A stretch of 64,000 bases of DNA from Synaphobranchus kaupii (taxonomy: Eukaryota; Chordata; Actinopteri; Anguilliformes; Synaphobranchidae). This document shows positions 44,192-59,100 of this stretch, in pieces; the stretch's first letter is position 1, and the number at the start of each line of letters is the position of its first letter. The translations under genes were made by a program, and so were the position numbers. Where the stretch lies: assembly GCA_029718625.1 (NCBI GenBank), contig CM056385.1:25612895-25676894 (forward strand). Reading direction: 5' to 3'. The notes beneath the pieces were generated by a model, which made no database searches, was not told the DNA's origin, and saw only the letters and a program-made list of their open reading frames with translations.

Positions 44192-47100
44192 CTGTCGAGG
44201 AGTCATGCTGTGAGTGGATGACACAGCAGGAGACTCGTGCCTGGATTTAATTAACACTTGCCCTTAACTTTGTCCAGGATTCAATAAACAATTGCCCTTA
44301 ACTTTGACCTGGATTCAATCAACATTTGTCCATAAAAACATTTGTCTTAAAATATATTACAATTAGCATTACTTTATTTACTGCACGCAGTTTGGCAAGT
44401 TAATTTTGGTGATTGCTGAGAAATGATAGTGATGAAAAGCAAAGCAAAGTTATAGACGCATGTCAACTGAATCTAGGTCATAGTGGTGGTGGTTTGCCGA
44501 CTGAAATCACCTTGCTGGGGTCCCAGTCCTGTGTCTTGGTTTGGGTCTTCATCAGCTCATAGGTCTGCTCCATGCTTTGCACATCTGGCTTGGGGAAACC
44601 AGGAACCACGTTGTGCAGCTGGAACCCAAAAAGCTGGAGCCAGCTGCCGATGTCTAAAATCACAGAACCAGGAGGGGAGATGAGAAGGCGTGAGCCTCAT
44701 ATTAACATTTATGGGTACATATCTCCAGTATTCACAAACATTTGGTACTTTCATAAAGTATTTATAACCAAGCAAATCATTTCTTACGTTCATCACTTCA
44801 GCACTATTTTATATTATGGTGTATTATAGTATATTATTTCTGACATATTATAGTATGTCAGAAATAATATAAAATACACTGTACTGTGTTTCAAACTCAG
44901 GTTGAGGAAGAGTACAGCTATGACTCTGTCATACCTGTTGTGAACTGAGAAACATCTTGCAGTTCCCCAACGGGATAATTGTTTTTAAAGGAGTACAGGT
45001 TGAATGGCTTTGGGTTGGTGCTGAGCTCCACCCACAACTCATAGTTGGGGGTGGTCCACCGGCCAGCCACCACGTCGTAGTCCCTCCGCCCCAGGTGAAC
45101 CAGCTTGGTGAAGGGGTCGTAGAGGCCACCGTGGAAACCGATGACCAGCTGGAAGGAGGGGTTGGAGTCCTGGTATATGTCTCCATAAGGGGTGTACAGC
45201 ATTTCCTTCACAATTTGACCGCGGCTGCTGAAAATAGCGAGCGGCGTGCCGGAATTGTCACAAGCAACATAGTACTCCTCGCCACTGCTCAGCTCCATGG
45301 CAATAAGGTGGCCCTGCAAGTCATAGTAGAGGGAAGTGATTTCCGAGCTAGAGTGGTTGTACATGTGCGTGACTCTGGTCGGCTTGCTGAGGTCAGCATA
45401 AAAGAACTGGAGGTGCTGGCCGAGGATCGTCCGGCTGGCCACCCGCCGACCCAAACCGTCGTAGCGGTAGCGCGCGCTCACGTCTGACACCTTGTTGTAG
45501 GCCTTCATCAGGAGCCCATTTGAGTTGTACTCGAAAACAACATCGCCCCGTAGGCGAAGGAAACCATCCTCGTCCATTTTGTACTGTATCTCCCCCAGCC
45601 GCGTGATGCGGTCCCGCAGGTCATATCGGAGCGGGGTCAGCCGAGCGCTGTTGCCATGACTCAGCAGGTTGATGTTTCCATTCAGGTCATAGCTGTACCG
45701 CCACTGGGGCCGGTCGTTCACCGACACACTCTGGAGCTGGCTGTCTGCATCGTATTCGTAGGAGTAGCGTGTGATGTTGTTGTCCACACCGATCCTGATG
45801 TCGCAGACAGTGGTACGCCCCATGATGTCGTACTGCACCGTCATCCAGTAGGCGATGGACTTCAGGATTTCGTATTGCACCTCGATCACTTGGCCGTTGG
45901 CATTAAATATCTTGGTGTGTTTCATAATGTGCGTGGTGATGACTTGGTTGAGGTCGTAGTTGATGACGCTGAATTTTCCAAACTGTTCGATCCGCCCGGA
46001 AACATCCACGTAGCGATAGAGGTCGATGGGGAGCGGGGTTTCGTTGATCATCGCTTGCATGCTGGTCACCCTGAAGTTATTGTAGCTGTAGTCAAAGCGT
46101 GCATTTACAAGTCCTTCCTCACTGAATCTGAAGATCTGGCGCCCAACAAGAGGACCTGTGGAGAGAAAATTGTTTATGAAGATTTTCATTTTGAGCAAAG
46201 CAGCAAGTATGTATGTACAGTGAGCACTATAATTCATTGGACAGTGACATTTCTTTTTGTTATTTTGGTTCTGTACTCTAGCACTTTGAGTTTTAAAGGA
46301 AACAATGGGGTTGAAGTGCAGACTATCGGCTGTAAATTGAGGGTATTTTAATCCATATCGGATGAACCGTTTAGAAATTATAGAACCATTTGTACATAGT
46401 CCCCCCCATTTTCGGGCATCAAAAAATATTGGACAGTTTAACATAATGTAGAATAAAGTAATCATTTTTAATATTTGGTTGCATATCCATGGCATGCCAT
46501 GACTTCCTGATGTCTGTGACCCAACAATATCAAAAGACTCTTGATATCTTATTTTCTGGTACTCTTACAAGCAATACTATAACTTCTTAGCATGGTTGGC
46601 CAAATGGCTGTAAGTCATCAAGGGTCTGAGGTATCAAACGAGCCTCAAACCATCACTCTGCTGCCAGATATGCAGTAGATATGGATGGATCACTTTAAGG
46701 GTTGTTTCTCCTGATAAATTTTCCTATTGAACTCGATGGAAATATTAAGTCAGGAGAAGAAACCCTTCAAGTTATCCATCCATATCTACTGCATAACTGG
46801 CAGCAGAGTGATGGTTTAAGGCTTGTTCGTCAGACCCTTGATGACTGAGAGCCATTTAGCCAACCACATGTTCCATACTGTTCCAGAATAATTTCCAGCT
46901 AAATCTATTCCCACCCCCCAATTCCCATAGAGATCCATTCAAATGCAGAGAGGTTATAGTATCGCTTGTAGGAGTACCAGAAAATAAGATATCAAGAGTC
47001 TTTTGACATTGTTGGGTCATAGACATCAGGAAGAAATGGCATGCAAAGGATATGTGACCAAATATTAAAAATGATTACTTTATTCTACATTATGTTAAGC

Positions 47101-50100
47101 TGTCCAATATTTTTTTGATGCCAGAAAATGGGGGGGGGGACTATGTACAAAAGGTTCTATCATTTCTAAACGGTTCATCCGATATGGATGAAAATATCCT
47201 CAAATTAAAGGGATAGTTCGTAATTTTGGACATGTCTCAATTACGACTTACCCATGATGTAGTTGATTGATGGAAACCATTTTCAGCTAATTCCATGCTG
47301 TCCCTTCTTTGAAAATGTAATGCATTTCTCTTAATATATTTAATGTAGTTCACTCTAATATATTTAATGTGCTGAGATGATGTAGACAAACACTCAGCTC
47401 ATGTGATGAATAATACAGCATGCACCACTATTGCGTCCATAATTCCAGACTTATTCCCATAGGCCATATTTGAATTATTTAAGTATCTGTATTTGAGAGT
47501 GACTTGCCATATTGCTTGTGTTAATGGAGAAAAATAAATAATTCTTGAATATTTAATTTTTGACAGCATCAATGCAAAGCCCATGATTTAAGTTATACTG
47601 CTGCGTATGCAGGTCGCACCCCTAAATGTGGGCATTTTCATTATCAATTATTTTTCCTCAAACAAATGCAGGATTTGCTGTCATTAATACTGATGTTTGT
47701 AGTTCAATAACTTTGTAATGTGCTCAAAACTTTATTAAACTGCCGTATTCTCAGCTGTGTGCTTAGTACTAAAAAACTTAGTACTTTCATCATCACCTCC
47801 AAATCGGCTAAGTGAGGCAGTAATGGCATTTTTACCAAACTATCGTCAAGGTTCTGAAACAATTTCTCGATTGCTACAGCTGGAGGTTCATTTGTGTACC
47901 CCCTAATTCCCAGTAAAACTGAGCAATGAAGACTGATGCAGCGAAGGGTTTTGCAGTCACTTTCTCCTGATGTTGCCATGGGCAGCAGGCGTGGGCGGAG
48001 TCAGCCTGTCTCTTAAAGAGCCTTTAAAAATGGACTTAAACATTATGCAAATCTGTAGACTTTCCCGTGGACCAGATTAAACCCCCCACTGTCCAATCAG
48101 GAGCCACTTTGTTCACCTTCGCAGAGGCAGCCCCCAAATTCCAATTTACTGACATTAAATGCAATGAATGATGTGGGCTTTTGGTTTTATGATGATTATT
48201 TACCAGCAGTTAATATCTATGAATGGAGGAGGGACATTTATAAACAATAAGCACAAATGGCAAGTTTAAATGGGCTGCCATTAAACAGACTCTTGCAGAA
48301 GTTTATTTATTACACTTAGCAGTAATCAGCCTTTAATTGTGGTACATAATGACATTTAAGACAATGGTTATGATTTGCAAAGCCAAGCGGCACTACCTGT
48401 TGGAACATTACAATTTAGAAGACCATAACGCATGTTTATAAATCTCTTCCTGGTAGATGCAGTTAGCATTCCGGTCAAGCCACGACAGAGTAATTCTCAA
48501 ACAGGGAAATCTTAATACGCTGAAAGCGTCAAACTACATCTCACGGTATTTTTCAGACCCCCACAACCAGAACCGTGATACTCACTATATACTTCTTCTT
48601 CCTACTAACACCTCATACACTAAAGACATTCTGAATTGGACCATTACCCGTTTGCCTGTATCTGATGGTGCAGATGAAGCCCTCGTGCATGAGGTGAATG
48701 GTCTTGACCACGCCTGAGGCCTCGTCGTAGGTAAATGTGACTAGGGTGGTGTCGTACAGGATCTCCGACAGGCGAAACTGCTTGGTGTACTTGTAGAGGG
48801 TGCGGCGGCCCGTGCCCATGTGGAGGGTCTGGAGGAGACGCCCATCGCGGGCGTAGTCCTGGATGACGGCGGCAGTGCCGTCAGGGGGGCTGTAGATGTT
48901 GCGGTAGTAGCCCACCGACAGCATGGACTGCAGGCTGTGGCGTACCATACTGGGCATGGTGACGGACAGGAGCCGGTCCGTCTGGTCATACTCAAAGATG
49001 TACCTGCGCTGGCTGTGCAGGAGGAGGAGGACCGACTGCAACAGAGACAGACATACAGACATGCTGATGTGCCCCTGCTCACTTCTGCTCTACAACAGAC
49101 ACTAAAACATTGACGGTCTCGACGATCTGCTCCATCCCCGCCTGCTTTCCCTCTTGGTCTGCAGACACACCTCTTCAGACTCCTTGACCTTGACCGACCC
49201 ACCAATCTAGTACCATTTTCATATAGCATTTGTTTCTTGCCAAATGAATGTAATGTAAAAATGAACTGAGAAAACTAGCTCTCCTGGTCCGTAGCAAATA
49301 AAACATTTGCTACAAGAGAACTAACCACAAGCCAAATTAATTAATGTGACATTTAAAATTGGTAATTAAAAAGGCCAGTTCTGCATGTTGGCTACAAATA
49401 CAAAAAACTGAAAGGCAGCAAGGCTCTCTGCAATGCCACTCTTTGAAAGGCCCTGTTAATGGTGCTACTGTTTTCCACACATCACTCAGGTATCATTAAA
49501 AAAATGTAAGGAAATATATCTTCAGATATCTTGTGACACGCCAAAATTTATATAGCAAGTCATGTAATTATCTTACGATGTCTTGAAATGTCCCAAAAGA
49601 CCTCAGTTTCTCAAGACGTCATAAAAGGATCTTAAGATATCTCAAGACTAAATACTGAAGACATAGTGAAGATAGCCAGCATTATGAGACCATGCTTGTG
49701 GTGCTACCTTTTCCTGAAAGCTGTAGCTCCATATCTTTCCATTGGCCCAGGTCCTGGAGACAATTCTTCCACTTTCATACTGAAGTCTTTCAGACCAATT
49801 TCCTCGCTGAATGCTGGTCACAAGGCCCGTCGGCGAGTAAGTCACATTAACCTCGTTGTATTTGCTGCTCGGTGACCACACAATGGGACGGCCCATAAGG
49901 TCATACAGGATCCTAAGGGTGAATTTGCGGTGGTCATCATAGATCTTGCCCATCCTGGTGGCCTTGTCAAAGTCTATGGACAGCAGGTTCCTGTTATGGG
50001 CCTGACAACAACAATAATAATAAAAATGATTAGGACATGGGTCAGAATACAGAATACAGTGGCCACATCAGGCAGGCATGAATTCCATTTGCTCACATGA

Positions 50101-53100
50101 TGAATTTCAACGTTCAGGGTTTCCTGCCAGATTGGACATTTTCAAAGTACAGCGCCTTGCAAAAATATCCATAGTCCATACCCTTGGCAGTATTATCTGA
50201 TGTATGCATCCTACTCTGCACTGTCAAAGCAAATATAAATGTATACTAAGTATAAATATAAATTATATATTATAAATAAACAAACATAAAACGCAGATAT
50301 ATCTAGATAAATAAAGAAGCCAAGGCCAAGCACTCATAGTCACAAACGCCCAACTACCAATGCTGTCATGCGCAAGTCCTTCATTTATTGTTTATTTTAA
50401 ATGTCAACATTTGGTATCCATCAACATTTGGGAAAATACATTGTGATCATAGTGCATCATGTTACTTTTGAAGCATAACATAATGCTGCTATCCGCTACT
50501 TTGAAGAATATAATTTCAGTTAGGGTTAAAGATCAAATTGTCTTATTCTGCATTAAGGTGTGGAACATGTCTATAAGTACAAATTGCAATCATATTATAT
50601 AGATTTATCCATTTTCAAGCTGAACGCAGAAAGTGTTCAGTGCTTGGCCCACTAATAAAAAAAAAAAAATTCAAACCCATCACTTTGCAAACCTAACCTA
50701 AATTAGTTAATGTGAAAAAAATTATTATTAAATTTATATAATTAGTTGAGTCATATATGTATGCTACAGAAACCACATTGAGGCCAACACCCACTTTGAG
50801 AGAGTTTAAAGTTCAATGGCTATTATGGGGAAACTATCCACAAACTAAAAATACTGGTAAGAAGGAAGCCATTACTGAAACATTCCATCTAAAAATCCCA
50901 CATGTCATTTGCAGGAAAGCATTTAACCCTCATATTATGTTCTGGGTCAATTTAACCCTCATATTATGTTCTGGGTCAATTTAACCCTCATATTATGTTC
51001 TGATGACCCGATGAAATGAATGATGTCTCTTAAAAACCAGTTAACCTTTTTTTTTTTTTTCATCTTCACATTGTATGACTTGTCCATATTTGTTGGGATT
51101 AAATAATAAAATGCACAATAAACATAATGCTAAGTTCTGTACCAAATCTGCATCTCAGTCATTTGTGGGTGGCTGTACAAAATGCAAGAAAATTTGCAGA
51201 AAATCCAAGAAAATTCTTTTTTTCTGGGTGATGCTGGTGAAACTTCAGAATCTTTCACTTACCTCAGGCTCTAAAATGAGATCTTTCATCACAAGTTTTT
51301 AATACTTAGAAATAAAAGGGTAGTCAATTGGGAGACACACAAAAGGTGACACAGATAGTGAAATCATAAAAGTCATAAAATGTCAACATAATATGAGGGT
51401 TAAGGGTTTTCTTTGGAGTCAAAATTGTAACTTTAAATAATATGTCAATAAATTGTAACTATATTGACATATGAAATCATCATCGCAATACAGTCAATTA
51501 ATAAAAACTGTCTTGTTCTTGGATTGTGAACTAACAATCTGTGGAATTAGATGGTAGGCCTACCAGCATGTAACAGAGTACATTAGAATACACAAACGTC
51601 ATTAAAACACTATTCAAACTTCACTTTATAGGGAGTTTTCTATTCACTCCAAGTAATATTTTACCCAGATTAAAACTGATTATGAACATAAAGCTGTATT
51701 TTGTATGGAGAAAAGTGCATTGCGAGATGACTCAACGGTAATGTGACTAAGCGTCAGCACCGATGATTGCGTGGAAACCGTTATTAGCTTTGAGGTGTCT
51801 TTTCCATATCGACCAAACTAAAACTGTGCCTTCATGCGCTGAAGTTACACCCACTCTCTCCTTTTACTGATAACATCACACCTTTTAGCTACACAGTAAC
51901 ACTTCAGTCTGAACATATCATCAGCCTGATGGCTTTGATTTTCCGTTACACAAAAAAGTGCAGATGATAATCTCAGCATCCTGTGGAAACTATAACAAAC
52001 ATTTTCTGAAATAACAGACACTCGTCTGAAATAACAGTTAAAACCAGGATGCAACCAACATTAACCCTTAATTAACATTAACTCTTAAAAAATAAATGTT
52101 GAAATAGGTTTCTTCACAAACAATGTCAACTCACCAAACGAGTTTTGTCTGCAAAGAGAAAAAACAAATGTGTGCAAAGTTAAGGACTCCAGATCAGTGT
52201 TTTGTGGGTGAGACTTGTACGGGATTTACGGGGTGGAAAGAGGAGCGTAGCCGTACCCTCAGCCTGCGCTCGTAAGCTGAGAAGTTGCCTTTGGCCTGCT
52301 CCCTCCTCTGCCTCCATTCGATGAGGCTGGGGCTGTATTCTCCCGGCAGGGAGATGTTGCACTTGCCCACCGTGGGGTTGACCACGCCCCCGGAGATGTG
52401 CGACTCCGTGTTGAGGGTCACCTCCATGCCGCTGGCGAAGGTGACGCGCATGGAGCCATCGGCGCTCACGCGGTACGTGTTCTGGGCGTGATCTGTAAGG
52501 GGGACACAGACAGTGAAGAAAGCTTCAGTCAGCTTGCTTGAAAAAAGCAAAACAACCCGAAAAGGAACGCCAATATTTCTTCAGAACGTGAAAACTGGAA
52601 AAGGAAACTGTTCCCTTCATAAATGAATGATGTTGAAGAGGTCAAAGAAACCATATTGCACTTACTATTACATACTTACACGTACATCAAGGAAAGAAAA
52701 TACACTGATGAAAGGTGTGAAAGTGCCTACTCCTGTTATGCTTGACATGAATATATAAGGAATTTATTTTTAAATAGTGACATCACGTGGCGCTGCAATG
52801 GCGACATGTAGTCCAGCTGTCTCGTGTTTGTTAATTTGAATGTATTTTGTTCTGTCAGGCTTTTGTCTTTTTCATGCGCTGTGTGTCTGTTGTGGGACGG
52901 GGAAGCGGGCTGGAGATTTTTCGGGGCACTCCTGCTGCTTGTTTTTACAATATTGACGAATTGTCGAGCGGGGATGATTTTGTTTGTAGTCGTCACCATG
53001 GAGACACATTCGCATTATGCTCAGAAATGTCCGTTGGTCTGCATCTTCACCGGAGTTGAAGATGTCGGGACTGATTCGGGACTGCGGGCAATCTTCAAAA

Positions 53101-56100
53101 GGCAACCAGGGAAGGAGAAGATAATGCGGGGGAGGAGTGAGGCGGCGACTGGGAAGACAGAGCTCCATTTCGACAGTGGACCGAGACTGCAACACTGCGT
53201 GTAGCCTATGGAGAAAAGTTGTGGAGGCGCCGAGGCGGAGTTTGTGTGTTGGACTGGTTGATGACATTGGACATCTCGGGACAGCGGGGGATATTTTAAT
53301 CATGACGTTTGGCTGTATATATTGGCATTTTATATGTTTGTTTGTGTGTTGTGGGTCTATGTCTATGTCTTTTTTTTGTTGTTGCTGGTGGCTACAACTG
53401 AAGTACCCTTTCTGGAAAATAAAATATATTCTATTCTATATTTCATATGTACAGATTTCTATAAGTTTCTGTTTTATTTCCATTGTATATCATTGCGATC
53501 AGCTATATGCAAAATAGTGTGTCAAACCCATTGCCAGGGCTCAGTCTTGGGCAGGCACAATTACATTATTTATAAATGAAAATTATCAGATGCACACCGC
53601 AAGTATAAATCATGATTAAAAATGCCCGAACTACACATTATGGCAGAGAGCAAGACGTTTTAACAATACAATACATATTTTAAAACCTAATCCTAGAGGC
53701 GACTGAGGCTAGTACCTACAGGAGATAAACCAGAATGTGTTATTTTAAATCTGTGAAAATATGATTTAAAAAAAGGAGGACTCTCAGTTCAGCTCGCACC
53801 TATTAAACGCTTCAGAAATTATTACTATTATTTTTTGCAAATTCTGCATGCAGTGAAGCAAGACAAGTTGTCCTATGTACTGTTTGGCACCAGTCGAACA
53901 TTCACTCGCACAATACGTCTCAATATGAATATGTTTTGCACACGTTTTTGCATCTATATGGAACGGATGTTGCAAAGCAAAAAGGAATCGTTCTTAATTG
54001 ACCAAATGAATTACCCAAATAGTACAAAATGAACTAATTAAATAACCAAACACAAATTCATTGTTGACTGGTTTAATGTGTTATTTATACTGGACCTGCT
54101 GTCCATATGGAGACTAATAAAACCGACAAGTAAACATCCCAATCTAAATGGTGTAAACCATAAACAATCAATAGTTATTAATTATTTAGTTAAGAAAACA
54201 TGTACATGGGCGCTGCGGTGGTACAACGGTAAGAGCGCCGACTTTCAGTCGGTGCAGTTGTGCTCCGAGGATCGGGGTTCGCGCCCCGGTCCTGCCAGAT
54301 CCGAGCATGGCCGGCGGCCTATGGGAGCGGCAATTGGTGGCTGCTTCTGGGTGGGGGGAGGGCTCGGAGAGAATCGCTGCACGCATAGCGGCCCTGGACG
54401 AGCTGGAATCACGGTCGGGCTTGGAGGAGTCGCGCCCTGAATAAGGACGTGGCGACCTCCGTCTACTACCGGCTGACGGGGTTGTGCAGCGGTGATTCTC
54501 TAGCGGTTGCTACACGGGGGGAATTGAATTAGAATAGGGGTTCAATTGGCTACTAAATTTGGAGAAAATGGGAAAAATCTGAAATAAATTTAGAAAAAAA
54601 AAGAAAACATGTACATACACTCTTTGTTTTGAATTAAACACATTGTGGTGGAAAGCATTCAACAACAAACAACACATTTGGCGGCCACAGACCGACACTT
54701 GTATGGTGAAGCACCAATGAAAGTGAGATTGGTCATCTGACTTGAATTATTACTGTAACATGGGATGCACATCAAGATAAGAGGATTGGGGAATAAAACA
54801 GAGAAGAGTGAAGGCAGGATCTCACCCTTATGGCCACTACAGCTCATCAAATACTGACTGAATTATTGCTACTTGCAAAAGACTGTACCTTCTTCCCCAA
54901 ACCAAATGCTTCCATTTCTTAATGTATGTTTTAATGAAATGCCTGAAAAAGTCACACTTGACAATATGTTTATAACACCTTTTGTATAGACTGGTAATTG
55001 AAGGTTAACATTTCCCCTTACCTATTTAATGGAAAAATAACTACAGTGCTTTTACACCACATCTTTCCTTTACAGCATTTCACTCTATGTGGGCTCCTTG
55101 CATTCACAGAGGGAAAGCACACAATGGATGAGCACAAGCAATAGCAGCAATACAGTACGAACCATAATGAATTTCTGTAGCGTTAAACATAACCGGCCTC
55201 GAAAACTCCATTTTCTAGGCGGTAGTTTAACGCACGGTCACTCAACTCAACTCGTTTTACTTCTTTCAATCACAAGTAGATACACCAAAGAAACAAAACT
55301 ACACGTTCAATCGCAATCTGCAATTACAACATTTTCACAGCAGTTCATGGAAAATAAGTGTGACATGATTCTAAATCTCAACAAATCTTTGAGGCGATTT
55401 CATGCTGTTGGTGAGGGGTCTAGTTCTTAAATTAGCATATCATAACAAAACAAAAAAAGTTCCAAATAATCGAAAGCAGTCATCACATTCTCCCTAATAT
55501 CTTTTTGATGGCATCAACTCAGTTCACGGAAAACCTTTGAAAAACAGTGAATGGGAATCAACACGTCTGAAAGTATCAGGGCAAAGAAATAACAAGTTAA
55601 AGACAACTTCACTTTATAAACGTTTCTTTTACAGTTGCAATTTTAACAGTTTTTTTCCCAAAAGAATATATGATGTAATGGAATATTAAGCTGAGAAAAT
55701 CCTCAAATAAAAAGAAAAACAGTGAATGCCAGGTGCATTTAGATAGACGCGTACCTTGACGCAGAGTGTAGATTGTATTGCTGGCTGAGAAGTTGGTGGC
55801 AGTGATAAAGTTCTCCCTGTTCGATGTGCCCACCTCAACCCTCACGGTCTTTTCCATGTTGCCGTGGAAACTGGTAACTTCCCCTGTTGGGAAGGTTACG
55901 TTGATGAGATGACCCTCTGCGTTGTACCTACACAAAGAGAATGTACATGTAGGAGAAACAGTGTCAGACAGTGCCCTCCACTATTATTGGCACCCCTGGT
56001 AAAGATGAGTAAAAAGGGTTATAAAAAATTCACCTTTTGGTGAATTAGCTTAATCTCACACTGAAAAAATTAGAAAAATCCAACCTTTAATTGAAGTACT

Positions 56101-59100
56101 GTAAATTTATTCTGAGAAAAAAAAAATCCCTCATTAAGAAATAATAATTTTCTTTTTTTTTTTAAATCATGTGTGCCACAATTATTGGCACCCCTCAAAA
56201 TTCTTATGAACAAAATGTAATTGAAGCATTTTTTCCATTTATATTTTACTTTTTAAAGTTGATCAGAGTGTTTAGGAACTTTCAAGCAGTAATCCATGAG
56301 TTCCTGTTTCACTGGGGTATAAATATGTTAGGGCAATACTTTAAAAGTTCAAAGCAACTGGAACTGTTACAAACTTGCTTGGAAGAGGACCCAAGTTTAT
56401 TTTGCCCCCACGCACAGTGAGGAGGATGGTAAGAGGCAAAAAAAATCCCCAAGGATCACTGTTGGAGAATTACAGAGGAAAGTACCATCTTGGGGTCATC
56501 AAGTCTCCAAAACTACCATTAGACATCACCTCCATGCCAACAAATTATTTGGAAGGCATGCCAGAAAAAAGCCTTTCCTGTCATTTCACCACAAACATAA
56601 GCGCCTGAAGTTTGCTAAACGCTACTGGAACTTTGGCTGGAACCATGTTCTATGGTGAGATGAAACTAAAATTTATATTTTCGGCAACCAACACTCAAGG
56701 TGGGTTTGGCGTAAAAAGAAGGATGGCTATACCGAAAATAGCCTGATCCCCACTGTTAAGTATGGTGGAGGTTCCATGATGTTGTGGGGCTGTTTTTCCT
56801 CCAAAGGCCCTGGGAACCTTGTTAGGGTATATGGCATCATGAACTCCATGAAATACCAGGAAATTTTTAATCTGAATCTGGCTGCCTCTGCCAGGAAACT
56901 AAAACTAGGATCTTCCAGCAGGACAATGATCCAAAATATACGTCCAAATCAACACAAAAATGGTTAACTGAACACAAAATCAAGCTTCTGCCATGGCCAT
57001 CTCAGTCCCCTGACCTAAACCCCATTGAAAACCTGTGGGCTGAGCTGAAGAGGAGATTGCCTAGGACTCCTAGGATGATCTGGAGAGATTCTGTAAAGAG
57101 GAATGGTCTAAGATTCCTTGCTCTGTATTCTCCAACCTTATTAGATGTTACGGGAGAAGACTCAGTGCTGTTTTATTTGCAAAGGGAGGTTGTACAAAGT
57201 ATTAAATGCAGGGGTACCAATAATTGTGGCACACATGGTTTTCTTAAAAATAATTATTTCTTGATGAGGGATTTCTTTTTCTCAGAATAAATTTAGTTCA
57301 AATAAAGGTTGGATTTTTCTCATTTTTTCAGTGTGAGATTAAGCTAATTCACCAAACGGTTATAAAATGAATTTTTTATAACCCTTTTTACTCATCTTTA
57401 CCAGGGGTGCCAATAATTGTGGAGGGCACTGTATAAGCACATGAGTGTTAGTGCACATGAAACGGCACAGATGGTAGTGTTTTTTTTTTAAACATGTTTT
57501 AGAAGTGGCCTCACATAATTTGATCATAGTAACACTGGAGGAAATCAGGCAGTTTTTCTTTTCTTTTGTACATACATATGCAACACAACTTACAGTTGGT
57601 TTAGTTATATAGTGTGATGTGAAACAAAAGCATCACGACTGTCAAAAAGAGCACACACAAAAGAGAAAGCGAAAAAGGATATTGTACAGTGTACCTTCAT
57701 AACTACACCACAAGATGGCACTAAATCAACATCGTTACAACAAAGGTAAAAGGGAAACTACTAAAATCATCTATCAGCATTGAGTTGGAGGAAAAAATAG
57801 TTTGTTTGAAATGGATTACATTTTACCTCACTTTGTAAATGACAACGCGAGAAAGGTCATCGTTTCCGTCATGTAAAATTTGAATATTAAGTGGCCCAGC
57901 AGGCCAGCACACACAATAACCAGCACTGAGAGACATTGTGAGCGTGACATTTTCAAACCAATTGTCAAAAAGCCTCTCTGAAACCACTTCAAATTCCTTC
58001 ACAAACATTTCATATAATCACCCTGCTCTCAAACTTAAAGGCTTAAAGCATCAAGGAAAGCAAACATTCTTGAAAAGCAAGCTTGCACAATAAACTTTCA
58101 TTTCTAAAGGTAGCGTGCCCAAAGTATGCCTTCACAGTCAATCAACTGTGTGGTCGGTAAAGATAATTTCCCAGCTGAACAAATGCTGCTTAAACAAAAA
58201 AAAACCTTAAGCTGTTGCCAGTTGGTTTTCAAGGTAACGATTCAAATCTTTGCAAATAAAGTTTTCATTAAGTGAAATGGTAGGCAGACCCTCCACCATC
58301 TCTTGAAATCTTCACTCTGGGATGAGGTGCACTACAGATGACAGACTGTCCTTGTCGTCTCATTTCTCTTGAAATGCCAACAAGGGCTATGCAGAAATGT
58401 ACACATTTGAAAGACAGAATTTAAACTAACCCACTGCTTTTTTAGAATCCATAAGGCTTTCAGACAAGGCAATCAACAATCGGATATTTTCATGTTTTAC
58501 CTCAGCTTTATGAAATGACTAGAGGGAGGGATTGCACAATAAATGTTAAATCAATTATGATATAGGAGAAAAAGCTAACCTACGCCTTCCAAATGCAAAG
58601 GTCTGGGTGTCTGAAGACCTAAAAAATTATATTAAAAAGATACAACCCCCTCATTTTGTCTTTGAAGCTGAAATCTTAGTCATCACAAATGTATTAATTG
58701 TGTGTGGGGGGTGCTCGGTTGAAGGGGTACTTGTCAGATATGGCATTAGCCAGAGAAGCAATGTCAACGTCAGGTCGTCTGTGTGATATGAGAGCCAGCA
58801 CCCAACAGATCTGCCTGCCGAATGCGCACCATATGAGAGAAAATAAGTGAGAGCGTTTACACTCTGGGCTGTAACCTAAGCACCTCTGTCAAAAAAAGAA
58901 AAAAGGTGGGCCAACCCTTACTCGTAGATAGTAGTCCAGCTGTTCTCGTTGCTCTTGGTTGCTAGGAGACCCAAGTTCCCGTGGTAGGTGATCTCGGCCA
59001 GGTTGTGGGCCAGTGCTGAGACTCTCTGGAGGGAACCGCTGTTGCTGATGGTGAGCCAGTAGACCTGGCCCCCTGGCACCACCAGCCACAGCGGCACGCC

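Larger units (their letters stand above)
52493..55754. other. tenm1 intron with retroelement-derived sequence
   Basis: The intron contains a LINE-like segment near 52790-53445 and a complete SINE at 54208-54600, both listed separately. The remaining sequence is AT-rich and has no supported gene. Confidence 0.5.

Noticed and set aside
44957..46351. Long + strand frames (176 and 231 codons) opposite the large tenm1 exon
   Set aside because: They are mirror frames of the teneurin exon, with Val/His-rich composition and no recognisable motif.
46156..46495. Upstream extension of the tenm1 exon frame to an ATG at 46495
   Set aside because: The acceptor ttctctccacag at 46156 and in-phase joining with the exon ending at 48648 fix the exon start. 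The extension runs into a MITE and has no teneurin similarity.
54208..54300. A tRNA gene at the start of the SINE
   Set aside because: The head is continuous with a SINE body and A-rich tail flanked by a 16-bp duplication, so it is a SINE promoter region and not a tRNA gene.
57823..58008. Minus-strand 61-codon frame as an extra tenm1 exon
   Set aside because: It has no teneurin similarity, and the exons at 58922 and 55927 already join in phase to give the expected protein.
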